DNA of 64,000 nt, from positions 310,001-374,000 of the forward strand of contig NZ_JAHKPI010000020.1 in assembly GCF_018860425.1 (NCBI RefSeq), written 5' to 3'. The notes below the pieces were generated by a model that did no database searches, was not told the origin of the DNA, and saw only the letters and a list, made by a program, of their open reading frames with translations. Below are positions 8,967-17,906 of this stretch, piece by piece. The stretch is from Marinobacter sp. F3R08. GTDB taxonomy: Bacteria; Pseudomonadota; Gammaproteobacteria; Pseudomonadales; Oleiphilaceae. Positions within the stretch are counted from its first letter, which is position 1. The number at the start of each line of letters is the position of its first letter. The translations under genes and the position numbers were made by a program.

Positions 8967-9773
8967 ATGAAAAAGACGCTTAACCTGGTATTGGCGGGTA
9001 TAGCAAGTATAGGCCTGGCATTCAGTGCTTGTGCCGAGGACCATATCACCCTGGCCTCAACCACATCGACCGAAAACTCCGGGTTATTCGCATCCATATT
9101 GCCGAAGTTCGAAGACAGCACCGGTATCGAAGTTCGGGTGGTGGCTGTTGGCACTGGCCAGGCCTTTGAAATCGCTCGCCGGGGCGACGCCGACAGCCTT
9201 TTGGTACACGATACCGCAGGTGAGAAGCGTTTTGTTGAAAATGGCTTCGCCACTGAGCGAGCCAACGTCATGTACAACGACTTCGTGCTTATTGGCCCCG
9301 CTGATGATCCGGCCAATATCGGCGCAGCAACGAACGCTGCCGAAGCCTTCGCGGCGATCGCCGAGGCCGAAGCTCCGTTTGCGTCAAGGGGCGATGACAG
9401 CGGCACCAATCGCGCAGAATTGCGGCTCTGGAAAAACGCCGGCGTTGAGCCCGATGGCGAATGGTACCGGGAACTCGGCAGCGGTATGGGTCCCACACTC
9501 AACACAGCCGCCGCCATGGATGCCTATGTAATGTCGGATCGCGCTACCTGGGTGGCCTTTGGAAACCGCCAGAATCTCAAATTGCTCTTTGAAGGCGACA
9601 AGGTTCTGTTCAACCAGTATGGGAGCTTGCTGCTGTCCCAAGAGAAGCATCCGCATCTGAAGCACGAGCTGGCTAAAAAATGGCATGACTGGCTGCTGTC
9701 TGACGATGGCCAGCAGGCAATTGCTGACTTCAAGGTGGACGGACAACAGCTGTTTTTCCCGAACGCGCAGTAG
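8967..9773 (+). CDS. tupA: Tungstate-binding protein TupA
   Basis: The 268-residue periplasmic binding protein has a Sec signal peptide (residues 1-23). Its mature start contains TTSTENSGL (residues 32-40), the TupA signature whose side chains coordinate tungstate; DADSLLVHD, DFVLIGPADD, SRGDDSGTN and TLNTAAAMDAYVMSDRATW match the rest of the family. TupA proteins bind tungstate with very high affinity and discriminate against molybdate. This implies that the neighbouring formate dehydrogenase may use tungsten. It ends the tupBCA operon and is followed by an intrinsic terminator. AGGAG lies before the ATG. Confidence 0.92.
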   Translation: MKKTLNLVLAGIASIGLAFSACAEDHITLASTTSTENSGLFASILPKFEDSTGIEVRVVAVGTGQAFEIARRGDADSLLVHDTAGEKRFVENGFATERANVMYNDFVLIGPADDPANIGAATNAAEAFAAIAEAEAPFASRGDDSGTNRAELRLWKNAGVEPDGEWYRELGSGMGPTLNTAAAMDAYVMSDRATWVAFGNRQNLKLLFEGDKVLFNQYGSLLLSQEKHPHLKHELAKKWHDWLLSDDGQQAIADFKVDGQQLFFPNAQ

Positions 9774-9826
9774 TCCGAAGGGGCCTGGGTCTTCTGATTC
9801 AGCCCCGTTTACCCTGACCCGACCTG

Positions 9827-9850
9827 ACCCCGGTAATACCGGGGTTTTTT
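9827..9850 (+). terminator. Intrinsic terminator after tupA
   Basis: ACCCCGGTA (9827-9835) pairs with TACCGGGGT (9837-9845) and is followed directly by a T-run. This closes the tupBCA operon and separates it from fdhD. Confidence 0.88.
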
Positions 9851-9954
9851 TATTGGGGGGCAGCCTCTGTTTTTCCTGAATGCCAAATAGGCTAATCTCT
9901 GCCATTGTCCGTCAATATTCGGTTCTGCGGCGTCCATGAAACGGCTATAACAAA

Positions 9955-10824
9955 ATGACCATTAACCTTCTGTTCCCCAATCCCAAAGATCCTCGACTGT
10001 CCCGTACTGTCGATGGTGTTGATGAAACCGGTCAATCAAAGTCGATCAGTGTCATCGAAGAGCGCCCCCTGACCATCTACCTGAACAGTCAGGAGATCGT
10101 CACGGCAATGACCATCGGTGATCACCCGGAGTACCTGGCGCTCGGTTTCCTGCTGAACCAGGGCATGCTGAAACAGAGCGATCAGGTCACGGGGATCGAT
10201 TTCGATGAAGAGCTTGAAGTCGTCGTGGTGCGCACAGCGGGCGTAACCGATGTCGAAGACAAACTGGAGAAGAAAACCCGGACCTCCGGCTGCGCCGTCG
10301 GCACCGTGTTTGGTGACATGATGGCCGGGCTCGAAGGCCTCTCATTACCGGACACACCGGTGCACACCAGCACCTTTTACGATCTCTCGTACCAGATTAA
10401 CCACACGCCCAGCCTGTACATGGAAACCGGCGCCATTCACGGTACAGCCCTGTGCCAGGGCCGGGAAATCCTTGCCTATATGGAGGATGTCGGTCGTCAC
10501 AATGCCGTCGACAAGATCGCAGGCTGGATGCACCTGAACAACGTTTCCGCGGCCGACAAAGTCCTGTACACCACCGGGCGGCTGACCTCGGAGATGGTCA
10601 TCAAGACATCGCTCATGGGCATTCCGACCCTGATCAGCCGCTCCGGCTTTACCGCCTGGGGTGTCGATATTGCTCGCCAGGTGGGCCTGACGCTGATCGG
10701 ACGGATGCGCGGCAAGAAATTCACCTGCCTCAGCGGACAGCACCGCCTGGTGTTCGACCAGGACTTGTCGCAGGTTCCTGATGAAGACAGGAAATTGCGT
10801 CGAAAAGGGGCTGACCATGACTGA
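9955..10824 (+). CDS. fdhD: Formate dehydrogenase sulfurtransferase FdhD
   Basis: FdhD transfers sulfur, received from a cysteine desulfurase, to the molybdenum or tungsten pyranopterin cofactor of formate dehydrogenases. The 289-residue length and the motifs EERPLTIYLN, GDHPEYLALGFLLN, METGAIHGTALC, EDVGRHNAVDK and TGRLTSEMVIK are those of the family. The active-site loop reads RTSGCAVGT: it has the first cysteine of the CxxC described in E. coli, while the second position is glycine. It is the first gene of the fdhD-mobA-mobB-moeA operon, all linked by overlaps. The structural formate dehydrogenase genes are about 7 kb downstream. A TusA-like protein at the end of that operon could be a sulfur partner. 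Confidence 0.93.
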   Translation: MTINLLFPNPKDPRLSRTVDGVDETGQSKSISVIEERPLTIYLNSQEIVTAMTIGDHPEYLALGFLLNQGMLKQSDQVTGIDFDEELEVVVVRTAGVTDVEDKLEKKTRTSGCAVGTVFGDMMAGLEGLSLPDTPVHTSTFYDLSYQINHTPSLYMETGAIHGTALCQGREILAYMEDVGRHNAVDKIAGWMHLNNVSAADKVLYTTGRLTSEMVIKTSLMGIPTLISRSGFTAWGVDIARQVGLTLIGRMRGKKFTCLSGQHRLVFDQDLSQVPDEDRKLRRKGADHD

Positions 10825-11404
10825 ATGTGCCGTCATTCTGGCCGGCGGCCAGGCCAACCGGATGGGCGGTGGTGATAAAGGACGATTGATGCTGGGCGAT
10901 CAGTCACTGATCGAGCGAGTCATCGATCAGATCACGCCACAGGTCGACGCTGTCGTGTTGAACGCCAACGGGGATCTGAGCCGGTTTGATGATCTGGGCC
11001 TGCCCGTGGTGGCCGACTCGATTGGTGATTTCCCGGGTCCTCTGGCTGGCGTGCTCGCGGGTATGGACTGGGCCGCCGAGCAGGGTCATGAATGGCTGAT
11101 CAGCGTCGCTGCGGATACGCCATGCTTTCCTCGGGATCTGGCTGCAAGACTGGCCGAATATGATACTCCGGTGGTACTGGCAGCCACCCCGGACCCGGAA
11201 CGCGGGCGATTGCCTCAACCGACCTTTGGCCGCTGGCAGGTCGCACTGCGGCACGATCTGCGCTCCGCCCTGAACAACGGTGTTCGCAAGATTCGTCAGT
11301 GGACACAGGCCCAGGGAGAGACACTGGTGGTGTTTGCTGAAAACGACTTTTTCAACATTAATACGCCGGAAGATCTGGCCTGGGCGGAGACACATCTGAA
11401 GTGA
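10817..11404 (+). CDS. mobA: Molybdenum cofactor guanylyltransferase MobA
   Basis: MobA joins GMP to molybdopterin to form the MGD cofactor that formate dehydrogenases need. The 195-residue protein starts with the nucleotide-binding loop LAGGQANRMGGGDKG (residues 8-22) and has DFPGPLAGVLAGM and VAADTPCFPRDL, which are family motifs. The ATG at 10817 overlaps the end of fdhD by 8 bp; an in-frame ATG at 10781 lies inside fdhD and precedes a much poorer family match. The stop overlaps mobB by 4 bp (GTGA). The protein acts in the cytoplasm before the apoenzyme is exported by Tat. Confidence 0.92.
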   Translation: MTECAVILAGGQANRMGGGDKGRLMLGDQSLIERVIDQITPQVDAVVLNANGDLSRFDDLGLPVVADSIGDFPGPLAGVLAGMDWAAEQGHEWLISVAADTPCFPRDLAARLAEYDTPVVLAATPDPERGRLPQPTFGRWQVALRHDLRSALNNGVRKIRQWTQAQGETLVVFAENDFFNINTPEDLAWAETHLK

Positions 11405-11892
11405 ACGTTATCGGCATCGTAGGCTGGAAAAATTCGGGGAAAACAACTCTGGCCAGCGCATTGATTCGCGAGTTATCCGCCAGAGGATTAACCGTCAACT
11501 CGATCAAGCACGCCCATCACGCGGTCGACATAGACCAGCCCGGCACTGACAGCTACAAGCATCGCGATGCCGGAGCGCGCGAGGTTATCCTGGCTGGCGG
11601 GCAGCGATTCGCCATCATGCATGAGCTCCGCGGCGCCGAAGAGCCGACGCTGGACGAATTACTGACCCGTCTGGGCCCCTCTGACTGGGTGGTGGTCGAG
11701 GGCTTCAAGGGCCATTCGCACCCCAAAATTGAGATACACAGGCAGGAAAACTCCCGCCCCCCCCTGTACCCGGAAGATGCCAACATTATCGCTCTGGCCG
11801 CCGACTATGCCGCCGACTTTCCCGGCCCCATTTTTGATCCGGACGATGTCCCCGGCATGGCTGACTTCATTCTGAATGCTGAACAAACATGA
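11401..11892 (+). CDS. mobB: Molybdopterin-guanine dinucleotide biosynthesis protein MobB
   Basis: MobB is a GTP-binding P-loop protein thought to assist MobA. This 163-residue copy has the P-loop in GWKNSGKTT (residues 8-16), HAHHAVDIDQPGTDSYKH and DWVVVEGFKGHSHPKIEI, all typical. The start is GTG within a GTGA overlap with the mobA stop, and the stop overlaps the moeA ATG. This chain of overlaps indicates tightly coupled expression of fdhD, mobA, mobB and moeA. Confidence 0.92.
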   Translation: MNVIGIVGWKNSGKTTLASALIRELSARGLTVNSIKHAHHAVDIDQPGTDSYKHRDAGAREVILAGGQRFAIMHELRGAEEPTLDELLTRLGPSDWVVVEGFKGHSHPKIEIHRQENSRPPLYPEDANIIALAADYAADFPGPIFDPDDVPGMADFILNAEQT

Positions 11893-13166
11893 ACAGTACT
11901 CACAATAACGGTAAAGCAATGAACCCGCTTCGCAATGACTGTTTTGCCCTGCCCCCCGGCGTCAACTGGACACCCGTCGACGAGGCTCTGGAACGGTTGC
12001 GCTCACGCCTGCACCCTGTGGTGGGGGTCGATCGCCCGGTTCCGCTGTCACAGGTCAATGGGCGGATACTGGCGCGTGATGTCCATGCACCTCGCGCTCA
12101 TCCGCCAAGTAACAATTCCGCGGTCGATGGCTATGCGTTTGCAGGGCCGTTAACCGAGGTGCCCTGCACCCTGCCTCTCGTCGATGGCCGCAGTGCGGCC
12201 GGGGAGCCTTACACGGGCATCGTGCCTGACGGTCATGCTATCCGGATTCTGACGGGCGCGGTTATTCCGGCGGGTACGGATACCGTGGTCCTGGAGGAAG
12301 ACTGTGAGGTTATCGATGGTCACCTGCAGCTGAACGGCACGCTGAAAGCGGGCGCCAATGCACGTAAAGCCGGTGAGGACATCAAGGCCGAGGATCGGAT
12401 TCTGGCGGCGGGTACGCGTCTGACGCCCACCCAGATTTCCGTGCTGGCCAGCGTCGGAGTCGAATCCGTTGAGGTGTATCAGAGGCTCCGTATTGGTGTC
12501 TTGTCTACGGGTGACGAGGTGAAGCCAGTCGGCTCAACGGTTACCGACTGGCAGATTTACGATGCCAACCGCCCTATGCTCAGTGCCCTGGTGGAACAAC
12601 TCGGCTATCAACTGGTGGATCTGGGTCATGCGCCGGACCGGGCCGAAGAGGTCAAAGCGGCCCTGGAGCGAGGCGCTGAACAGTGCGACCTGATCCTGAC
12701 CAGCGGCGGTGTTTCTGCCGGTGACGAGGATCATGTATCGAAAATGCTGAAAGCGCACGGCGATATCAGCAACTGGCGCATCGCCATCAAACCTGGCCGA
12801 CCTCTGGCACTCGCCATGTTCCAGGGAACGCCTGTGTTAGGTCTGCCAGGCAATCCGGTGGCGGCCTGGGTCTGCGCCCTGCGATTTGGCGCACCGGCCA
12901 TGGCATTACTGGCCGGAGGGGAATGGTTCGAACCCCAGGCCTATGTCATGCCGGCCAACTTCTCGAAGAACAAAAAACCCGGACGCAGTGAGATGCTTCG
13001 GGCACGGACAAGGGATGGTCAGGTTGAGGTATTCGGCTCAGAAGGTTCCGGCCGGGTCACCGGTCTGGCCTGGTCCGAGGGACTGGTGGAACTGGATGAA
13101 AGCGCCCGGCAGATCGAACCGGGAACTCCCGTACGCTTCATTCCCTACGGCAGTTTCGGGCTCTAG
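11889..13166 (+). CDS. moeA: Molybdopterin molybdenumtransferase MoeA
   Basis: MoeA inserts the metal oxyanion into adenylylated molybdopterin. The 425-residue protein has the MoeA N-terminal segment (RPPSNNSAVDGYAF-type, here HPPSNNSAVDGYAF), the ILTGAVIPAGTDTVV loop, the MoCF-binding domain with STGDEVKPVG and TSGGVSAGDEDHV, and KPGRPLALAMF with LPGNPVAAW, ending in the beta-barrel domain IV. ATG at 11889 overlaps the mobB stop; a second ATG at 11919 is possible. The gene meets the DUF6505-like gene tail to tail with no gap. It can be expected to load tungstate or molybdate delivered by TupBCA. Confidence 0.93.
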   Translation: MNSTHNNGKAMNPLRNDCFALPPGVNWTPVDEALERLRSRLHPVVGVDRPVPLSQVNGRILARDVHAPRAHPPSNNSAVDGYAFAGPLTEVPCTLPLVDGRSAAGEPYTGIVPDGHAIRILTGAVIPAGTDTVVLEEDCEVIDGHLQLNGTLKAGANARKAGEDIKAEDRILAAGTRLTPTQISVLASVGVESVEVYQRLRIGVLSTGDEVKPVGSTVTDWQIYDANRPMLSALVEQLGYQLVDLGHAPDRAEEVKAALERGAEQCDLILTSGGVSAGDEDHVSKMLKAHGDISNWRIAIKPGRPLALAMFQGTPVLGLPGNPVAAWVCALRFGAPAMALLAGGEWFEPQAYVMPANFSKNKKPGRSEMLRARTRDGQVEVFGSEGSGRVTGLAWSEGLVELDESARQIEPGTPVRFIPYGSFGL

Positions 13167-13643
13167 TCAGTCGACACTACCGTGAACCGCAAAGGCCTCC
13201 AGTGACGCATCCTGCGGGGCACGGGAGCGGTAGGTTTCCTCGACTCCCAGCTCGGTCAGCGTACGACTGACCATCAGCAGAGTGTTGTCCTCGAAGTCCT
13301 CGCACATGCTGCGCATCTGGTCGATCTCTTCACAGGCGACCGGATAGGCTGCGTCGATACTGGGCGCGCCGTAGTGGTCGACAAACGTCTGGGCCAGCGT
13401 CGTGCGTAACTGTTCCAGTTCGGCTTCGGTGATATTGCACACACCAACGAAACTGGCACGGCCACCAGACTCCACGCTGTACCAGCCATTGCTGAATGCC
13501 TGACGGGCCTTGCCGGTCAGGTTTGCGTCGGTCCAGTTGGAAAACTCGAAACCGCCGGAGATCGCCCATTCGCCACTGGGTGCGGGCTTTTCAAAGACGT
13601 TTTCGTCCGATATATCCAGCTGCAGGGTTCGGGCCAGCTTCAT
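13167..13643 (-). CDS. DUF6505-like small protein of the formate dehydrogenase locus
   Basis: This 158-residue soluble protein (start [17 protein letters not shown]) has no signal peptide or transmembrane segment. Recalled similarity is to DUF6505, which often sits next to a lipoate/biotin-ligase-like gene in formate dehydrogenase loci; this is moderate-confidence recall. Three cysteines (in GVCNITE, VACEEI and SMCEDF) do not form an evident metal motif. It overlaps the stop of the upstream ligase-like gene by 4 bp, so they are coupled. Its function is unknown; co-location suggests a role in enzyme maturation. Confidence 0.7.
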   Translation of the reverse strand: MKLARTLQLDISDENVFEKPAPSGEWAISGGFEFSNWTDANLTGKARQAFSNGWYSVESGGRASFVGVCNITEAELEQLRTTLAQTFVDHYGAPSIDAAYPVACEEIDQMRSMCEDFEDNTLLMVSRTLTELGVEETYRSRAPQDASLEAFAVHGSVD

Positions 13644-14344
13644 AGGTGCTCCGCGAATTCAATCAAGCTCAATGTCTCGGTCATGACATCCTGACGCAAC
13701 AGCATCCGGCCTTTTTCATCCAGGCCAACAAAGATGCCCGGCCGGGGCTGTTCGATCATCTTGCCCAGAGTGTCACAGCGTGGCCGCCATTCGTTATGCA
13801 CACGCTCAAAGCCGCTGTCCATGAAGTAGGTCAGCCACAGCAACGTGTGCTTGGACCAGCTCTCCAGCAACGCCATGGGGGCAATATCGACGCAGCCTTC
13901 CTCATAGAGACAGGTTTCGTTCGGACTTTCTCCCGGCTCGCTGCTCATACTGCTGAACGGCACCTCGATGCCAACAATCAGCCAGTTGGGCTGCGCCATG
14001 GGGTCCGAAACATCCGCTGCGAAACGAACACTGCCGCAGAGGGCGCCATTAACCTTGATCCGGTCGGGCCATTGAAAGTGCACAGGCACTTCGGGCGGGG
14101 CCAGCGCGCCCAGGCTCTCAGCCAGCCCGATCTCGGCAACATAGACCGCCTGAATCGCCTCTTCCAGAGGCGTTTCAGGCGCTAGCACCAGGGCGGCCCG
14201 CAAGGTATCTGCCGCCTCGGAGTAAAATACCGTACCTGAATCAACACCTGCGATAGCCCGGCTGACGGCCTTGTCAAACGGATCCGTATGCCTTGGCACC
14301 ACTTCTCCGGTGAGTAACGGCGGAAACTGGGGTGACTCGATCAT
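13640..14344 (-). CDS. Biotin/lipoate protein ligase-like protein (DUF4444-type)
   Basis: The 234-residue protein resembles the biotin/lipoate A/B ligase fold: [31 protein letters not shown], then [17 protein letters not shown], which corresponds to the WPND...GxKxxGil region of BirA-like enzymes, with the lysine in KVNG. The typical GRGRxxRxW biotin-ATP loop is not visible, so normal ligase activity is doubtful. The C-terminal [11 protein letters not shown] resembles the short domain of this subfamily. It overlaps both neighbours by 4 bp, between the Mrp ATPase and the DUF6505-like gene. No lipoyl or biotinyl acceptor protein is in the cluster. The role is unknown; maturation of the formate dehydrogenase is inferred from position only. 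Confidence 0.75.
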   Translation of the reverse strand: MIESPQFPPLLTGEVVPRHTDPFDKAVSRAIAGVDSGTVFYSEAADTLRAALVLAPETPLEEAIQAVYVAEIGLAESLGALAPPEVPVHFQWPDRIKVNGALCGSVRFAADVSDPMAQPNWLIVGIEVPFSSMSSEPGESPNETCLYEEGCVDIAPMALLESWSKHTLLWLTYFMDSGFERVHNEWRPRCDTLGKMIEQPRPGIFVGLDEKGRMLLRQDVMTETLSLIEFAEHL

Positions 14345-15189
14345 TGAACAGCCCGGGCGTAGAGGTCAGAAGCAACAATTTCATCAGCAATACGCTGGAA
14401 AGCCTGCGCCTGAGGACTGTCTGGCTTCGACACCACAATCGGGACGCCACCGTCGGAGCCGATCCGGATATCGAGATCCAGCGGGATCTCGCCAAGGAAT
14501 GGGGACCCAAGTTTTTCAGCCTCCGCCCGCGCGCCACCGTGTCCGAACGGATGATGTTCTTTGCCACACCCATCGCAGATAAACGAGGCCATGTTTTCAA
14601 TCAGACCGAACAGCGGAACGTCCATCCGCTTGAACATATCAATGCCTTTGCGGGCGTCCATCAGTGCAATGTCCTGAGGCGTCGAGACCACAACCGCCCC
14701 GGCAACATAGAATTTCTGGCTCAGGGTCATCTGAACATCGCCGGTTCCCGGTGGCAGATCCACCAGCAACACATCGAGCCGTCCCCACTCCACCTGATTC
14801 ATCATCTGTTGCAGGGCGCCCATCAACATCGGCCCACGCCAGACAATGGCCTCATCATCCGGCGCCATCAGCCCGAGAGACATCAGCGTTACGCCATGAT
14901 TGCGCAGGGGCAGAATGGTACTGCCATCCGGGCTGGAAGGACGGCCGGAAACGCCCAGCATGCGGGGCTGGCTCGGGCCGTACACATCGGCGTCGAGAAG
15001 ACCAACCTTGAGACCTTTTGAAGCCAGGGCAACGGCCAGATTGGACGACACGGTGGACTTGCCAACGCCACCTTTGCCCGAGGCGATGGCAATGATCCGA
15101 TCAACACCCCTGGGGTTTTTGTCCTGAGGCCGGGGGGCATCGGTTCCGATCAGGTTCGGTTTTTTTCCTACTTCGGTGTACTCAACCAT
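14341..15189 (-). CDS. Mrp/ApbC-family iron-sulfur carrier ATPase
   Basis: Mrp/NBP35-family P-loop ATPases bind and deliver [4Fe-4S] clusters. This 282-residue protein has the deviant Walker [10 protein letters not shown] (residues 38-46), [32 protein letters not shown] and [14 protein letters not shown], and the cluster-binding pair CDGC near residue 205. It lacks the N-terminal DUF59 domain that many Mrp proteins have. It overlaps the ligase-like gene by 4 bp and follows the multi-cluster ferredoxin-like gene after 17 bp. A dedicated cluster carrier here fits the many clusters of the formate dehydrogenase and of the protein upstream. Confidence 0.9.
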   Translation of the reverse strand: MVEYTEVGKKPNLIGTDAPRPQDKNPRGVDRIIAIASGKGGVGKSTVSSNLAVALASKGLKVGLLDADVYGPSQPRMLGVSGRPSSPDGSTILPLRNHGVTLMSLGLMAPDDEAIVWRGPMLMGALQQMMNQVEWGRLDVLLVDLPPGTGDVQMTLSQKFYVAGAVVVSTPQDIALMDARKGIDMFKRMDVPLFGLIENMASFICDGCGKEHHPFGHGGARAEAEKLGSPFLGEIPLDLDIRIGSDGGVPIVVSKPDSPQAQAFQRIADEIVASDLYARAVQ

Positions 15190-15206
15190 GCTGTGTCCTG
15201 TTGTTT

Positions 15207-17186
15207 TTAGCTGTCCAGATAGTCATCACTGGTGCGGATCCGGGGACGATCACCGCCCGCCATAGGTGCGCCGTCCCCGTGGAACTGGGCTTTGATCCGG
15301 CAGTCGTCACACATTTTGATGAGCTGAACGTTATCAGAGTTCTTATACATCCAGTGCTGGTTTTCGAGCTTCTCGACGATTCGGTTAATCGTGCTGGCAA
15401 CACCAAACGGCGTTCCGCACTTGATGCATTCGAACGGATCTTCACCATGCAGAGCCCGGGCGCTCAATGCCGCCTTGGACACATCCAGCTGAGGCTTGAG
15501 GGTGATGGCCGTTTCCGGACAGGTGCTGTCGCAGATACCGCACTGAACGCACGCGTTTTCCGTGAACTGCACCTCCGGACGATCCGGATGGTCACCAAGG
15601 GCACCGGTTGGGCATAGCGATACACAGGCCAGACACAGAGTGCATTTATCGGAATCGATGGCTATCGCGCCATACGGTGCTCCCACGGGGAGCGGAATCG
15701 GCTCTTCGACGTTTTCGGACATCGCGGCAACCGTCACCCGCGTGATGTCACGGCGCCCCCCGACCAGCAACACCGGCTCGCTCACTCGTCCGGCATTGTC
15801 ACCGGCGGCGCACAACTCAATAGCGGAAATAACCCGCACCCGGCCAGGGGCGTTGTGGGTCCCTTTGAGCATGGCCTGGGCGAGCTCGACTTCTGCAGTC
15901 ACTGCCCGCCGGTCTGTCTCGTTATCCGCCAGGATCAGAACCTCGGCGCAGCCCGCTCCGAACGCCGCCATGATTTCGGCATGGCCAATCCGGTCAACGT
16001 GCTCCAGCCCCATCGGGATCAGATCATCCGCAAGGCCATCATCGTACCGGGCCAGGTTGGCAATGGCTTCGGTGCCAGCGCCCAGCGTATGGAAAACCAG
16101 GCGGGGAGACTCGTTGGTGTGCTCGCGGTAGACCCTGGCCATCACGTCCACGGCCCTGGTCAGGGCCTCAAACGGGGACTCATTCATGGTCACTGCAGAT
16201 GTGGGACAGACCGCAGCGCAGGATCCGCACCCGGCACAGATATCCGAATCAATCTGGATGTGGTCCCCGGCCGAGAAAATGGCCTCGGTGGGACACACAT
16301 CCAGACATCGGGTACATCCGGGCTTGTTCGCCCGCGAGTGGGCGCACAGGGACTCTTCGAGCCTGAAATATACGGTTTTCTCGAATTCTCCAACCCGCTC
16401 CCGGGCTGTCAGGGCAATTCGCTCCAATTCCCCGGTCTTGTCCGGGTCAGCCCAGAAATAACCATTGCGCTTTTCATGACTGGGAAACGCCGGCGCGCCG
16501 CCGCGAAGGTCGATAAACACATCGCACTCACTGCGGGCGGTGGGTTTTGCTTCGCCATAACCCAGTTCACCTCGCCCGGCCGGATGCAGGGTCTGCAAGT
16601 GGGCAAATTCCAGCCTGAAATTACCAAGCGCGCCATAAGCTCCTGTGAGCTGCCCTTTGGCAACATCGTAGGCGGCGGACGGCAGCTGTATGGGACCGGC
16701 ATCACTAACAATACAGGTGACACCCAGCTCATCCTGAACCAGCTCTGCCATTCTTATCGCCGATTCCGTCGGACCGACAATACAGCACACTCCGCTGGAC
16801 TGAATGGTTTTCGCCGGGGCTATCGGTGCCGGTAGCTGGGCGGCGGCGATCAGGGCTGCCTGCTTGGCGTGGATGCGCCCCGGGTTCGCGTTGGGCGCGC
16901 TCCAACCCGCCCGATCCCGGATATCGATAGTACTGAGCGGCGCCGAATGTTGAATCTCAGCGTATACATCCTCGGCGAGTCGCTCGAACAAAGCGGCTTG
17001 CTGACCGCAGGCAATAAGCACATCGTTGTTGGCAGCCAGATGCTCAGCGGCCATACTCATTTCCTTGCCACACAGTTGATCCACTGCAATTACCTGCTCG
17101 GCTGCCGCGGCCTTCTGCAGTGTCTGCGGGTTGAAAGACTGTGATTTGTCACAGCTACATAACAGTAGGGTCTTGGTTGCCGTCAT
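15207..17186 (-). CDS. Multi-[4Fe-4S] ferredoxin-like protein of the formate dehydrogenase locus
   Basis: This 659-residue cytoplasmic protein has no signal peptide. It starts LLLCSCDKS, reminiscent of heterodisulfide reductase HdrA-type N-termini. Two pairs of ferredoxin motifs follow: CTRCLDVCP with [12 protein letters not shown] in the middle, and [12 protein letters not shown] with [12 protein letters not shown] near residue 550. Between them, a segment with [18 protein letters not shown] resembles MvhD-like domains. At the C-terminus CIKC and CDDC could form a zinc or rubredoxin-like site. Four [4Fe-4S] clusters are expected. It heads the minus-strand accessory operon and diverges from the DUF3305 gene. 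Proteins of this type recur beside formate dehydrogenases; electron transfer to maturation steps or to a cytoplasmic acceptor is plausible but unproven. Confidence 0.85.
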   Translation of the reverse strand: MTATKTLLLCSCDKSQSFNPQTLQKAAAAEQVIAVDQLCGKEMSMAAEHLAANNDVLIACGQQAALFERLAEDVYAEIQHSAPLSTIDIRDRAGWSAPNANPGRIHAKQAALIAAAQLPAPIAPAKTIQSSGVCCIVGPTESAIRMAELVQDELGVTCIVSDAGPIQLPSAAYDVAKGQLTGAYGALGNFRLEFAHLQTLHPAGRGELGYGEAKPTARSECDVFIDLRGGAPAFPSHEKRNGYFWADPDKTGELERIALTARERVGEFEKTVYFRLEESLCAHSRANKPGCTRCLDVCPTEAIFSAGDHIQIDSDICAGCGSCAAVCPTSAVTMNESPFEALTRAVDVMARVYREHTNESPRLVFHTLGAGTEAIANLARYDDGLADDLIPMGLEHVDRIGHAEIMAAFGAGCAEVLILADNETDRRAVTAEVELAQAMLKGTHNAPGRVRVISAIELCAAGDNAGRVSEPVLLVGGRRDITRVTVAAMSENVEEPIPLPVGAPYGAIAIDSDKCTLCLACVSLCPTGALGDHPDRPEVQFTENACVQCGICDSTCPETAITLKPQLDVSKAALSARALHGEDPFECIKCGTPFGVASTINRIVEKLENQHWMYKNSDNVQLIKMCDDCRIKAQFHGDGAPMAGGDRPRIRTSDDYLDS

Positions 17187-17327
17187 CAGGAGTTTGACTC
17201 TTACGTTGTTTTTCTACGTATACGCAGTTGTATCGCTTTGCGAGCATGCCACAGGCATTTACTTTTGAACAATTGGATAATTGTCTGGCTCCTGTTAGTT
17301 TTAAGCGATAACACGAAGAGAATAAGC
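17187..17327. promoter_or_regulatory. Divergent promoter region of the formate dehydrogenase operons
   Basis: This 141-bp region separates the two opposing operons. It holds an inverted repeat ACAATT-GGAT-AATTGT at 17269-17284 in an AT-rich stretch and a CGTATACG palindrome at 17217-17224. Either could be an operator. I see no FNR-type box and no clear promoter pair. Confidence 0.5.
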
Positions 17328-17906
17328 ATGAACAGTCGGACAGAGGATTGGAGACGCGAATTAAGGGTCGGCGCCGTTGTTCGCAGGTCACCGGGCGTGA
17401 CCCGCTGGGCCCGTGACATCTGGCAACCGGTTGCCGTGATCCCGGGAGCACCGGATGCCTTCTGGAAAGAAATGGTTCGCGAGGGCGAGATTGTCGACTT
17501 TCACGCGGGCACGGTCACCATGGAGCTGTTCCGTGCCGATGTCGAGGGCTATCTGGTATCCCTGAACATGGCCGTCCCTTCGGCCTGGATTATCCTGGAC
17601 AGAGATGTAACGAGCCAGTCGCCTTCCGGATGGGTTGTCAGCACAATCACGGCCAGCGCCCACGAAGCACTGGATGCTCTGGACAGTGGCGAGAGCATCG
17701 TTGAAGCGGTCCCGATTCCAGAGTCCATGGCGGCCTGGATCAAGGAATTCATCGACAAGCACTACATCGAAGAACCGTTCAAGAAACGACGTCGTGACGA
17801 GATTCGTGTCGATGGCATTGAAGATGCCAAAGGCGACCCCCGCATACGTCAGGAAAGTGATGTTTTCCGCGCTCCCGCAAACATCAAAAAGCCGAGAATT
17901 CAGTAA
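17328..17906 (+). CDS. DUF3305 protein, formate dehydrogenase accessory
   Basis: This 192-residue protein matches DUF3305: an early RELRVGAVVRRSPGVTRWARDIWQPVAV segment (split here by convention: RRSPGVTRWA is the hallmark), followed by HAGTVTMELFRADVEGYLVSLN and PSAWIILDRD. The charged C-terminus includes KKRRRDEIRVDGIED. There is no signal peptide or membrane segment. The ATG at 17328 is preferred over an upstream start since the extra residues look like leader sequence. The stop shares a base with the DUF3306 start (TAATG). DUF3305 and DUF3306 genes almost always precede formate dehydrogenase structural genes in this type of locus. The molecular role is unknown. Confidence 0.87.
   Translation: MNSRTEDWRRELRVGAVVRRSPGVTRWARDIWQPVAVIPGAPDAFWKEMVREGEIVDFHAGTVTMELFRADVEGYLVSLNMAVPSAWIILDRDVTSQSPSGWVVSTITASAHEALDALDSGESIVEAVPIPESMAAWIKEFIDKHYIEEPFKKRRRDEIRVDGIEDAKGDPRIRQESDVFRAPANIKKPRIQ

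Noticed and set aside
15855..16835. Long 326-residue frame opposite the ferredoxin-like gene
   Set aside because: It is a shadow of the minus-strand gene, with no ribosome site and no recognisable protein motif.
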